Positions 23,110-31,128 of a DNA stretch of 37,896 bases are shown piece after piece. The translations under genes were made by a program, and so were the position numbers. Source of the stretch: an uncultured Verrucomicrobiales bacterium (GTDB lineage: Bacteria; Verrucomicrobiota; Verrucomicrobiia; Limisphaerales; UBA1100). The notes under the pieces are model-generated. The model was not told the origin of the DNA. It worked only from the letters and a program-made list of their open reading frames with translations, and ran no database searches. Where the stretch lies: the NCBI GenBank assembly GCA_913042895.1, contig CAJWMQ010000010.1, forward strand, positions 1 through 37,896. Reading direction: 5' to 3'. Positions within the stretch are counted from its first letter, which is position 1, and each line of letters opens with the position of its first letter.

Positions 23110-24738
23110 ATGAAGGAATTTGATTACATCGTCATTGGCAGCGGCATCGCGGGGCTGACTTTTGCCCTGAAGGCGGCGCCGCACGGACGTGTGGCGATTA
23201 TCACCAAGAAGCATTTAGCTGAGGCGAACACCCAGTACGCGCAGGGCGGCATCGCGGCAGTAACCAAGCCGACGGACTCGGCGGATTTGCATGTGGCCGA
23301 CACGTTGCGGGCGGGTGCTGGGTTATGCCGCGAGCAGGTGGTGCAAACCATTGTTGAGGAAGGGCCGGCACGAGTGCAGGAGTTGATCGATCTTGGGATG
23401 GATTTTACCCGTGGCGAGAGCATTTCGGCGGATGGGGAACGATTTTATTCGCTCGGCAAAGAGGGTGGGCATTCCAAACGGCGCGTGTTGCATGCCAAGG
23501 ACGCTACCGGTCGTGAAATTATGCGCGCCTTGTTGGCAGCACTGGAGCGCGCGCCCAATGTAAGTGTATTTGAAGATCATTTCGCTATCGACCTGATCAC
23601 TTCGGCTAAACTGGGGTTGTCCGGCGAAAATCGGTGCGTGGGGACGTATGTACTGGATCGTAACTCAGGTGAGGTGGAAACCTTTTGTGCGCCGCACGTG
23701 GTGCTGGCCACGGGCGGGTGCGGCAAGGTGTACCTTTACACGACCAATCCAGATATCGCCACCGGCGACGGCGTGGCGATGGCCTATCGTGCGGGTGTGC
23801 CGGTAGCCAATATGGAGTTTACGCAATTTCATCCCACCTGTCTGTATCACCCCAAGGCTAAATCCTACCTCGTCAGCGAGGCATTGCGCGGGGAAGGTGC
23901 GGTGTTAAAGGATTTGTCCGGGCGTGAGTTTATGGATGCCGCGCATCCGATGGCCAGTCTGGCGCCGCGGGATATTGTGGCGCGCACAATTGACAGTGAA
24001 ATGAAACGCACCGGCGCGGATCATATGCTGCTGGATATCACCCACAAACCGGCGCCATTCATAATCGACCGTTTTCCAAACATTTATCGCAAGTGCCTTG
24101 AGTTCGGCATCGATATCACCAAGCAGCCCATCCCGGTTGTGCCCGCGGCGCATTACCAGTGCGGGGGAGTGCAAACCGATGTGGACGGCCGGACGGAATT
24201 GCCGGGCCTTTATGCCGTGGGTGAAGTGGCCAACACGGGCCTACATGGAGCGAACCGGTTGGCCAGTAATTCGTTATTGGAGGGGCTAGTCTGCGCCCAT
24301 CGTGCGGCGCAGTCGGTCTTGGCCGAGCCACAACCACCGGCGGATGTGACGTTGCCTAGCTGGCATTCCGGTGCGGCGGAAGACCCTGATGAACTCGTGG
24401 TGGTGAGCCATAACTGGGATGAAATCCGTAGGTGCATGTGGGATTATGTGAGCATAGTTCGTACGCGTAAACGCCTGTTGCGCGCCCAGTCGCGCATTGA
24501 AAATCTGCTCGAGGAAATTCGTCAATACTACTGGGATTTTAAGGTGACCGCCGATCTTCTTGAGCTTCGCAACATTGCGCAGGTGGCCGAGTTGATAATC
24601 CAATGTGCCTTGCAACGCCCTGAAAGCCGTGGTCTCCATTATAACCTCGATTCCCCTGGTCACGATGAAGCTTGGGGGCAGCGGGATACGGTGGCGCAAC
24701 GTGAAGGCCGCCGCAAATCCGCCGTAAGAAACGCTTGA
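23110..24738 (+). CDS. nadB: L-aspartate oxidase
   Basis: A 542-residue FAD enzyme that oxidises aspartate to iminoaspartate for NAD synthesis. The N-terminal FAD site is YIVIGSGIAGLTFALKAAP. Other signatures are TKKHLAEANTQYAQGGIAA, EGGHSKRRVLHAKDATGREI (substrate-binding region), QFHPTCLYHP, AAHYQCGGVQTDVDGRTELPGLYAVGEV and ANRLASNSLLEGLVCAHRAA. The C-terminal helical domain ends near RPESRGLHYNLDSP. This is the full family length. The gene could start at a GTG at 23104, which overlaps panC; I chose the ATG at 23110. NadA and NadC are not here. Confidence 0.95.
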   Translation: MKEFDYIVIGSGIAGLTFALKAAPHGRVAIITKKHLAEANTQYAQGGIAAVTKPTDSADLHVADTLRAGAGLCREQVVQTIVEEGPARVQELIDLGMDFTRGESISADGERFYSLGKEGGHSKRRVLHAKDATGREIMRALLAALERAPNVSVFEDHFAIDLITSAKLGLSGENRCVGTYVLDRNSGEVETFCAPHVVLATGGCGKVYLYTTNPDIATGDGVAMAYRAGVPVANMEFTQFHPTCLYHPKAKSYLVSEALRGEGAVLKDLSGREFMDAAHPMASLAPRDIVARTIDSEMKRTGADHMLLDITHKPAPFIIDRFPNIYRKCLEFGIDITKQPIPVVPAAHYQCGGVQTDVDGRTELPGLYAVGEVANTGLHGANRLASNSLLEGLVCAHRAAQSVLAEPQPPADVTLPSWHSGAAEDPDELVVVSHNWDEIRRCMWDYVSIVRTRKRLLRAQSRIENLLEEIRQYYWDFKVTADLLELRNIAQVAELIIQCALQRPESRGLHYNLDSPGHDEAWGQRDTVAQREGRRKSAVRNA

Positions 24739-24757
24739 AACTTTTTCGGGAAGCGTT
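24730..24757 (+). terminator. Weak hairpin at the end of nadB
   Basis: AACGCTT (24730-24736) and AAGCGTT (24751-24757) form a perfect 7-bp stem overlapping the nadB stop, with a 14-base loop and a short AGTTT after it. The large loop and missing T-tract make it a weak terminator or an mRNA 3'-end stabiliser. Confidence 0.3.
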
Positions 24758-24774
24758 AGTTTCCGCTCTCCAAA

Positions 24775-24849
24775 GCGCGCTTAGCTCAGTGGTAGAGCAC
24801 ATCGTTCACACCGATGGGGTCGTTGGTTCGAATCCAGCAGTGCGCACCA
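24775..24849 (+). tRNA. tRNA-Val (anticodon CAC)
   Basis: A complete cloverleaf of 75 bases with encoded CCA. The acceptor stem GCGCGCT pairs with AGTGCGC with one G-T pair; the D-arm is GCTC/GAGC with AGTGGTA in the loop; the anticodon arm is CATCG-TTCACAC-CGATG with CAC at 34-36; the T arm is GTTGG-TTCGAAT-CCAGC. It sits 36 bases after nadB and convergent with the phosphatase gene. Confidence 0.95.
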
Positions 24850-24862
24850 TTTCTTTTCCTGC

Positions 24863-26716
24863 TCAGGGTTTCTTAAGCTTCACGTAGTCAAACAAGCGGT
24901 TGTCCAATGTATACGCCTTAAGCTCCAGCGTGCCTCCATTGATATGAACCATCACATAGTGATGACCATGGCGGACGTTGTTTTGAAAGAACGGCCGAGT
25001 GGGAGCGGAATCCTCAAGGCCACCACCACCACCACCGGTAATCATGTAGAACGGCGCGTTTTCCTCTACGGCTTTGCCGTCGCGAATTGGCCAGGTGCGT
25101 TCATAGGAATGAATGTGGCCGTTCCAGACGATGTCCACCTTGTGTTTTTCGTACAGGGCCACGAGCTGGCGCGCGCGCCGGTCGCCGTGGGTGCCGTTAT
25201 TGGTTTTCCAAAGATCCCCGTAGTCATTGGAATCGGAAGAATAGGGTGGATGATGGTGGCAAACGAATTTCCATCTTGCCTTTGAGGCGGCCAAAGTCTT
25301 GCTGAGCCACTGATATTGGCGGGAGTCGGGATCGACATTTTGGTTGGTGTCCAACATGAAAAACTGCGCGTTACCGAAGGTAAAGGTATAGAAGTATTCC
25401 GGCTCTGGCAGCGCGGTGTAGTTGTAGTAATGGCGGGCGTTTTGTTCGTGATTGCCGAGCACGGGATAAAAGGGCACATGATTGATCAACGGTCGCATGC
25501 CGGGGAAGAAATGATCCGTCCAATGATTATGGTTGCTGCCGGTGGACACCAGATCTCCAGCGTGGAGGGCAAAACTCGGGCGCTGCATCCAGGCGGCGGT
25601 GGCGATGGTGCTGGAGACTTTTGGGTTACCTTGGGTGTCACTGATCACTGCGAAAGTAAATGGTGTGTCGGGGCGAACAGCGGTTTTGAATGTGGCCAGT
25701 TTACTCTCGTAGCGTTCGCCTTTGGCGGACACTGATTCCACACGGTAGAAGTATTGCGTTTCCGGCTTCAGTCCGGTGAGTGTCACCTCATGGATACGGG
25801 CCTTGTCGGCGTTCACGCGTAGTTTGCATTCGGCAGTGGGGCCGTAATGGACAGTTGAACTGGCCGTGGCGGCAGTGTGCCACATGACCGTCATGGATGT
25901 CTGGGTGGCAAATTGCAGGTAGGGCGCCACCAATAATTTAAAATCCGGTTCCTGCAAGTTGGCCGGGGCTTCCGCGAGGGCTTTGTCTTTGACAAATTCC
26001 TTGGCGACCCAATCAGCCTTGGCGGCTTCATTGTATAGTTTGATTTCACGGATGCGCCCGTGGTGTGGATGAAATTCATCCGAATCCCGATAGGCACCAA
26101 TGACATACGGTGCCGCTTTGGGATACAGAATGGCGCCGCTTTGAACGGCGCTGGTGGTTTCTCGCTTGCCGTTGATGTAAAGCTCCATGGTTTTGCCGTC
26201 GTAAACGGCAGTGACGTGATAGAGTTTGCCGGGAGTATAACGTGTTTTGCCTTTAAGATAGGTCATTTGGCCATTGCCGTCATCGGCCCCTTTAGTCGCC
26301 AGCGCAAAATAGAAGGTGTGATCGTCATAGCCAAGCACCCAGCCTTGTTCCGAGTAGCCGTTATCCTGAATGGTGCCAATGATGCCGCCCCATTGGCGCG
26401 GGGTATCTACACTCACCCAGGCGGAAACGGTCATGGCCTCGGTGGGTAAACTTTCCCGGGTCGTGGCATAATTTTCGGCCAGCATGCATTGAGCCTGTTT
26501 CCCTTCGAACACCAGTGCCGTGCCTGCGGGATCTTTAACGAAACGTGGGGGGATGTTGAGTTTGCCATTTGGTCCAATCCGCGCGCGCCATTGGCCGTCT
26601 TGAACATTCTCCGGTTGGCCAATCCAATGGCCCAGCGGGTCAGGGCCTTTATGGGCTCGGATCGATTGGCACATGGCGAGGGTGATTAAGGCTATGTAGT
26701 AGAGGCGGAACGTCAT
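24863..26716 (-). CDS. Secreted LamG - purple-acid-phosphatase-like metallophosphoesterase
   Basis: A 617-residue exported protein. The signal peptide is MTFRLYYIALITLAMCQSIRA. Residues about 60-240 form a LamG/concanavalin-like domain (MTVSAWVSVDTPRQWGG, ELYINGKRETTS, GRIREIKLYNEAA). Residues about 265-350 are a fibronectin-type purple acid phosphatase N-domain (TSMTVMWHTAATASSTVHYG, GLKPETQYFYRVE). The metallophosphoesterase domain follows with VISDTQGN, HAGDLVSTGSN, LGNHEQN, VCHHHPPYSS and NGHIHSYERTWP, which give the two-metal site. It probably removes phosphate from an organic phosphate outside the cell. The frame extends to 26767, but the ATG at 26716 starts the signal peptide. Confidence 0.88.
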   Translation of the reverse strand: MTFRLYYIALITLAMCQSIRAHKGPDPLGHWIGQPENVQDGQWRARIGPNGKLNIPPRFVKDPAGTALVFEGKQAQCMLAENYATTRESLPTEAMTVSAWVSVDTPRQWGGIIGTIQDNGYSEQGWVLGYDDHTFYFALATKGADDGNGQMTYLKGKTRYTPGKLYHVTAVYDGKTMELYINGKRETTSAVQSGAILYPKAAPYVIGAYRDSDEFHPHHGRIREIKLYNEAAKADWVAKEFVKDKALAEAPANLQEPDFKLLVAPYLQFATQTSMTVMWHTAATASSTVHYGPTAECKLRVNADKARIHEVTLTGLKPETQYFYRVESVSAKGERYESKLATFKTAVRPDTPFTFAVISDTQGNPKVSSTIATAAWMQRPSFALHAGDLVSTGSNHNHWTDHFFPGMRPLINHVPFYPVLGNHEQNARHYYNYTALPEPEYFYTFTFGNAQFFMLDTNQNVDPDSRQYQWLSKTLAASKARWKFVCHHHPPYSSDSNDYGDLWKTNNGTHGDRRARQLVALYEKHKVDIVWNGHIHSYERTWPIRDGKAVEENAPFYMITGGGGGGLEDSAPTRPFFQNNVRHGHHYVMVHINGGTLELKAYTLDNRLFDYVKLKKP

Positions 26717-26723
26717 TGAGGCG

Positions 26724-26751
26724 ATGCTAGATAGCTGAGGGAATGTTGCCA
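26724..26751 (-). promoter_or_regulatory. Predicted promoter of the LamG-phosphatase gene
   Basis: On the minus strand TGGCAA (26751-26746), 16 bases, TAGCAT (26729-26724) and seven bases precede the ATG at 26716. Confidence 0.35.
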
Positions 26752-26789
26752 GTGAAATCGTTGTCATTCTTGTGATCGGGTTTGTGGGC

Positions 26790-26819
26790 TTGACCGCTTA
26801 GAAGCTCGTTAGGCATGCT
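26790..26819 (+). promoter_or_regulatory. Predicted promoter of the glutathione peroxidase gene
   Basis: TTGACC (26790-26795), 18 bases and CATGCT (26814-26819) end six bases before the ATG at 26826. The -35 box is strong, the -10 box weak. Confidence 0.35.
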
Positions 26820-26825
26820 GGGCCT

Positions 26826-27356
26826 ATGCGTTCAGCTTTATTTATCGCCCTTTTTGGATTTGCTCTGACCACCGTCGCGGAAAAGTCCGTTTATGAGATT
26901 CCGCTCAAGGATATCGGCAACAAGGCCACCAGCCTTAAGCCTCATCAAGGCAAGGTTGTGCTCGTGGTCAACGTGGCCTCACAGTGCGGGTTGACCTCGC
27001 AATACCGCGCGCTACAGGCCGTGCATACGAAGTACAATGCCAAGGGTTTTGCTGTGCTGGGATTCCCCTGTAATCAGTTTGGCAAACAGGAACCGGGCAC
27101 ACTGACGGAGATTAAAGAATTTTGCTCCAAGAATTATCAGGTGACCTTTCCGATGTTTGCTAAGATTGAGGTAAACGGTGACGGCGCGCATCCTCTGTAT
27201 CAAAACCTGAAAAAGCAGGCCGGACTGAAGAAGATCGGCTGGAATTTTGAAAAGTTCTTGGTGGGGAAGGACGGCAAGGTGCTGAAACGGTTTTCTCCCG
27301 GAACCAAACCCGATGCACCGGAAGTCATCTCGGCAATCGAGGCGGCCTTGAAATAG
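26826..27356 (+). CDS. Exported glutathione peroxidase family protein
   Basis: A 176-residue thiol peroxidase. It has a short signal peptide (MRSALFIALFGFALTTVA), so it acts in the periplasm or outside. The peroxidatic Cys54 lies in NVASQCGLTSQY; the rest of the catalytic tetrad is seen as GFPCNQFGKQEPG (Gln) and WNFEKFLV (Trp/Asn). The Cys in GFPCNQ is the usual resolving Cys of thioredoxin-dependent members, so the donor is more likely a thioredoxin-like protein than glutathione (inference). No selenocysteine is used. The length is typical once the signal is removed. A short AT-rich stretch follows the stop. Confidence 0.92.
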   Translation: MRSALFIALFGFALTTVAEKSVYEIPLKDIGNKATSLKPHQGKVVLVVNVASQCGLTSQYRALQAVHTKYNAKGFAVLGFPCNQFGKQEPGTLTEIKEFCSKNYQVTFPMFAKIEVNGDGAHPLYQNLKKQAGLKKIGWNFEKFLVGKDGKVLKRFSPGTKPDAPEVISAIEAALK

Positions 27357-27442
27357 GGAATTTTAATTATTTTAGGAAATTAGGACAGTCACTAAAATCA
27401 TGAGCTTGACGTTTTAGCGTGAGAGCGCACCATAACAACACA

Positions 27443-28078
27443 GTGGTGAGACAGACATTTATTCTCATTGTAGCGGGAGCGTTTACTACGAATGCCCAAA
27501 CGTTGGTGGGCTCTTTAGGCGCGATGGGTATCGCCGGAACGCTCCAGTCGATTAATAGCACGGCTGTGATCAACGGTTTAAACGCGGCCAATGGGTTAAC
27601 TGGGATTAATGCCCAGCAGAATACAGCGGTGAATCAAGCTCTCAATGGCACCCCTCCTCAAAGGCCGGCAGCCACATCTCCTGTGATGCCTGCGACCGGC
27701 GGCGGTGCAGGCGGTGCAGCGGTGCCTCCGCAAGTTCAGCCGGTTAATCCAACTCCGTTACCGGTGAGTCTTCCTGCGCCGGGAAATCATCATCCCATGT
27801 TGGCGGGAAACATTCGTGTGTTAACCGTACCGGTTCAGGGGGATTTTTCCAATGGCCGGCGGCGGGGAGGGATCTTGCGGATGGTGGGAGGTTTTGGTGG
27901 GTTCCGGCTTTCACCGCGTTTTGGCCGTTCGGTGCCGGCGCCACGTGCGGTTGTAAACTCGCCAATAAGTACAGCCAGTGTGCGTACTCAAAGTTCGAGT
28001 GTTTCAATCAGCTCGTTGAGGGTGAATCCTAGCCGAACCTATCGGCGGAATGTTCGGATGGGATTGCGGTTGCAGTGA
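27443..28078 (+). CDS. Uncharacterised exported Asn/Pro/Ser-rich protein
   Basis: I do not recognise a family. A hydrophobic segment (RQTFILIVAGAFTTNAQT) is a plausible signal peptide. The middle (about residues 45-110) is low complexity, rich in Asn, Ala, Gly, Thr and Pro, and the end (from about 115) is basic with GRRRGG and several Ser runs; it has no Cys. The frame opens with GTG at 27419 and again at 27443 and 27446. I chose 27443 because TTGACG (27406-27411), 19 bases, CATAAC and six bases precede it. The arrangement is uncertain. The gene could be a surface or matrix protein, but nothing proves it. Confidence 0.55.
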   Translation: MVRQTFILIVAGAFTTNAQTLVGSLGAMGIAGTLQSINSTAVINGLNAANGLTGINAQQNTAVNQALNGTPPQRPAATSPVMPATGGGAGGAAVPPQVQPVNPTPLPVSLPAPGNHHPMLAGNIRVLTVPVQGDFSNGRRRGGILRMVGGFGGFRLSPRFGRSVPAPRAVVNSPISTASVRTQSSSVSISSLRVNPSRTYRRNVRMGLRLQ

Positions 28079-28108
28079 CGTGTCGCTTCTTTTCAAGTTC
28101 TCCCAATT

Positions 28109-29557
28109 TTACCAAGGCAGGAAAAACCGATTGGCCTTCAGGGTTTGCCAGAAGGAATCGTGTTCGAGTTTTGAATAGATCAACTCGAGAATAATCAGAC
28201 TGCTACAAAGAATTCCAAATAAGGCGTAGCCGCGTTTGCGGGTGTCGGCCACGCGCCACCAGCCTGTGACGGGTTGAGGAAGGTTTTCCTCCAGGAATTG
28301 TCGCGTATGTTGGAGTGGTTCGCTGAGGATGGATTCCATTTCCTCAATTTCCTCCGGGGCAGGCATTGGAGGTGGCGGTGGGGGAGCTTCGCCGGGGTGC
28401 AGGAGATCAGCTAAATCCTTGGCGGATGCCGGGCGTTCTTCAGGGGTTTTGGCGAGGCATAGCATTATGGCATGTTCCGCGTGCGGCGGTAGGTGGTTTT
28501 CCAGATTGTAATCAGCCATGCGCTGGGAAATGGTGGGAGGCGGCACGTCCTGAACGAGCTGGAAAATATCGCCGGTGTAGAAGGGCGGCCGCGTTGTGAT
28601 GAGATCGTATAGGGTGGCTCCGAGTGCGTAAATATCATCAGCCGGTTCCGGGCGCAGACCGCGCATTTGCTGGGGGCTCATGTACACGGTGGTGCCGCTG
28701 GCGTCGCCTTCCATTTCGGCTTTGGGATTGCTGTCTGAGACACTGGCGGCAATGCCGAAATCCGCGAGCTTCAGGTTACCTTCGCGGGTTATCATCATGT
28801 TAGCGGGTTTTAAGTCGCGATGGATGATTTTTTGTTCGTGCGCGTACTGAAGGGCTTCGCACATTTGAATAGCGAGACCTTCTAGCCGGCTCCACGTGAA
28901 ACAACCGTTGGACTGCTGGTTTCTCAATGAACCAAGATCAGTACCATTAACATGCTCCATGGTAATGAAGGGAAGCTCGTCTGGAAGTTTAACAAAATCG
29001 TGAATGCGGATGATGTTTGGATGGCTGAGCAGTCTGGCCTTCTGTACTTCACCAATAAGATCACCGAGGGCGACGGTGTCATTGGCAAGCTCGGGAGGAA
29101 GGCGCTTGATAGCAACGGCCTGTTGCAGGTGCTCGTCTTGGGCTAGCCAGACCACGCCGCCACCGCCCCGGCCTAATTCCTGTTTGAGCGTGTAGCGGCC
29201 ATTGCCAATCACATCGCCAGGGACATAGAGACGGGCGGCATGGTCGATGGTTGTTGGGTTGGTGATAGTGAGATACAGATCGCCAATCTGCACAGCTTGA
29301 TTAAAAGGTAGGCTAGTGGGCTCTGTGAGGCTGGTCCCATTGAGAAAAGTGCCATGGGTGCTTTGGTTATCTTGGATCCAACACTGATCCTGCCCCAAGG
29401 TTAGGGTGGCATGTTGGCGTGAGAGATATTCGCTGTCACAGGACAGCGCATTTCCGGGATCTCGGCCAATGCCGTAAGTGCCGTGGTCAAGATTATGATC
29501 AGCGAGGACTTCGCCGTTTTGCCGCTGAATAATGACTCTTGTCGTGCCGGTACTCAT
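28109..29557 (-). CDS. Membrane-anchored Ser/Thr protein kinase with N-terminal FHA domain
   Basis: A 482-residue protein. Residues about 5-100 are an FHA domain (GIGRDPGN, SRQHATL, NQSTHGTFLNG), which binds phosphothreonine. The kinase domain (about 120-390) has the glycine loop GRGGGGVVWLAQ, VAIK lysine, IHRDLKPANM, LADFG and DIYALGATLYDL. A Pro-rich linker (PPPPPPMPAPEE) leads to one transmembrane helix (YALFGILCSSLIILELIY) about 25 residues from the C-terminus, so the kinase faces the cytoplasm. An in-frame TTG at 29584 was rejected. It is divergent from a gene for two FHA domains and a GAF domain, which suggests that the pair works together. Confidence 0.9.
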   Translation of the reverse strand: MSTGTTRVIIQRQNGEVLADHNLDHGTYGIGRDPGNALSCDSEYLSRQHATLTLGQDQCWIQDNQSTHGTFLNGTSLTEPTSLPFNQAVQIGDLYLTITNPTTIDHAARLYVPGDVIGNGRYTLKQELGRGGGGVVWLAQDEHLQQAVAIKRLPPELANDTVALGDLIGEVQKARLLSHPNIIRIHDFVKLPDELPFITMEHVNGTDLGSLRNQQSNGCFTWSRLEGLAIQMCEALQYAHEQKIIHRDLKPANMMITREGNLKLADFGIAASVSDSNPKAEMEGDASGTTVYMSPQQMRGLRPEPADDIYALGATLYDLITTRPPFYTGDIFQLVQDVPPPTISQRMADYNLENHLPPHAEHAIMLCLAKTPEERPASAKDLADLLHPGEAPPPPPPMPAPEEIEEMESILSEPLQHTRQFLEENLPQPVTGWWRVADTRKRGYALFGILCSSLIILELIYSKLEHDSFWQTLKANRFFLPW

Positions 29558-29620
29558 TGCCGAGGTAGGGAAGATGCCGGACAAGGGCGGGCGGGCTCAA
29601 GCTTCGTTTGTCGATGAAGA

Positions 29621-29650
29621 TTGACGGAAGGCCCTACCTCTCGCCAAGCT
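29621..29650 (+). promoter_or_regulatory. Possible promoter of the twin-FHA/GAF gene
   Basis: TTGACG (29621-29626), 18 bases and CAAGCT (29645-29650) lie eight bases before the ATG at 29659. The -35 box is good, the -10 box poor. Confidence 0.3.
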
Positions 29651-29658
29651 GAAGACTA

Positions 29659-31128
29659 ATGATCGAGGTGGAGATCAAACAAGGTGGCGAGGCGCGCACT
29701 GTGATGCTGGAGCATGACGAGATCATAATTGGTCGCCGCAACGAAATCCGCGAGGTGCAGTTGGATCTGACGCCGGATGAATCGGTGTCGCGAGTGCATG
29801 CGCGGGCCTGGCTGGCTGGAGACAAGGTGTTTCTGGAAGACTTGGGCAGTAGCGGAGGATCGCATGTAAATGGCGAACGGTTAGTGGCGGCCATGGAAAT
29901 TTTGCCCGATGCGGAAGTGATGTTGGGGGGTACGAAACTCACGTTGCGCAAGCCGCTTTCGGCGCATCGAAGAAGTGGGGCGCCACAGAGTAAACCGAAT
30001 CTGAGCCGACTTCAACCAAGGGGGCGTCCAGATCGGACTACAGGTTCTGATCCCTCTGAACCCAAAGCAGATGCCGTAAATGATGGCCGGCCGGTAAAGG
30101 GGATTCATATTGATTTGACGACCGATGCAGGACAGGAGGAACTGGTGTATGATCTCGATGAAATCTTTATCGGGCGAAAACATCCCGAACAGGAAATTCA
30201 TGTGGACCTGAGTTCGGATCTCAAGGTTTCACGAACCCATGCCCGAATCTGGCGGACCCGTGGTATTTGTTGGGTGGAAGATTTAAGCAGCACTCATGGC
30301 ACTTTGGTGAATGGCGAGGCGCTGTCCGGTGCGCGTGTAGTGAAGCCCGAGGATGAAGTGTGCATAGGCGGAGCAATGATGCGGTTCCGTTATGACAATG
30401 GGCACATGGCGATGCCGAAACGGAAATCGGAAACACCAACCGTGCCGGCAACCCAAGAGGAGGATGATTGTGCGTTCGAGGCGCTGGATTCCTATCCGGT
30501 ATACAAAGAGGAAAGTTATCGGTATTTTGAACCGGGCCAGCGGAAAAAATCAGATCTGGATGCTGTTCTGAAAAGCCGCAAGAGTCCCATGGGCCGCATT
30601 CGGCCTAACGGTCAATTGGCTTTGTCTGAGGCGGGTCAGGCCGGTTCCGGTTCCAAGGAGTTTCTGAAACTCTTGCCTGAATTGGTGGGGCAAATACACC
30701 GGGCCAAGAATAATAAAGCGCTGGCCGAATGGTTTGTGAACGGGGTCTCCAATTGGTTGACTACGGCGAAGCGGGCCGCTTTTTTTGTGGTAGATCATGA
30801 GTCGTGCCGCATTCGATTGCAGGCGCATCGCCCAGCGTTGAAACCTATTTTAAGTGACACACTCGCGCATCGAGCCCTTGCGATTCGCACGGGCTATTCC
30901 TGGCAACAGGTGGGTAAGGAAGAATGTGTGCGGCGCCTTTCTATGAACGCGGGGCTTTATGTGCCGATGATTTGGGGAGGGGAAGAGCTGGGCCTTTTAT
31001 GCGTTGAAGATACTGACGAGGGGGCGGAATTTTCAGAAAAAGATTTGGCGGCCCTAATGGTGGTGGGCCAGTTGTTGAGTTTGGCTGTGCGCCATCATTT
31101 GGCGGCCGAAGCTGTTGCCGCCGACTAA
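29659..31128 (+). CDS. Twin FHA domain protein with C-terminal GAF domain
   Basis: A 489-residue soluble protein. FHA domain 1 is about residues 1-100 (IIIGRRNEIREVQLDL, VSRVHARAW, DLGSSGGSHVNG) and FHA domain 2 about 145-255 (IFIGRKHPEQEIHVDL, VSRTHARIWRT, DLSSTHGTLVNG). Both keep the Arg/Ser/Asn phosphopeptide residues, although the first has GSSGGSHVNG in place of the usual STHG/STNG. A linker (about 260-335) is rich in Lys, Arg and Pro. A GAF domain (about 340-480) has AAFFVVDHESCRIRLQAH and LYVPMIWGGEELGLLCVED. No output domain is seen. It may collect phosphorylated partners of the adjacent kinase and sense a small ligand; this is inference. Confidence 0.85.
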   Translation: MIEVEIKQGGEARTVMLEHDEIIIGRRNEIREVQLDLTPDESVSRVHARAWLAGDKVFLEDLGSSGGSHVNGERLVAAMEILPDAEVMLGGTKLTLRKPLSAHRRSGAPQSKPNLSRLQPRGRPDRTTGSDPSEPKADAVNDGRPVKGIHIDLTTDAGQEELVYDLDEIFIGRKHPEQEIHVDLSSDLKVSRTHARIWRTRGICWVEDLSSTHGTLVNGEALSGARVVKPEDEVCIGGAMMRFRYDNGHMAMPKRKSETPTVPATQEEDDCAFEALDSYPVYKEESYRYFEPGQRKKSDLDAVLKSRKSPMGRIRPNGQLALSEAGQAGSGSKEFLKLLPELVGQIHRAKNNKALAEWFVNGVSNWLTTAKRAAFFVVDHESCRIRLQAHRPALKPILSDTLAHRALAIRTGYSWQQVGKEECVRRLSMNAGLYVPMIWGGEELGLLCVEDTDEGAEFSEKDLAALMVVGQLLSLAVRHHLAAEAVAAD

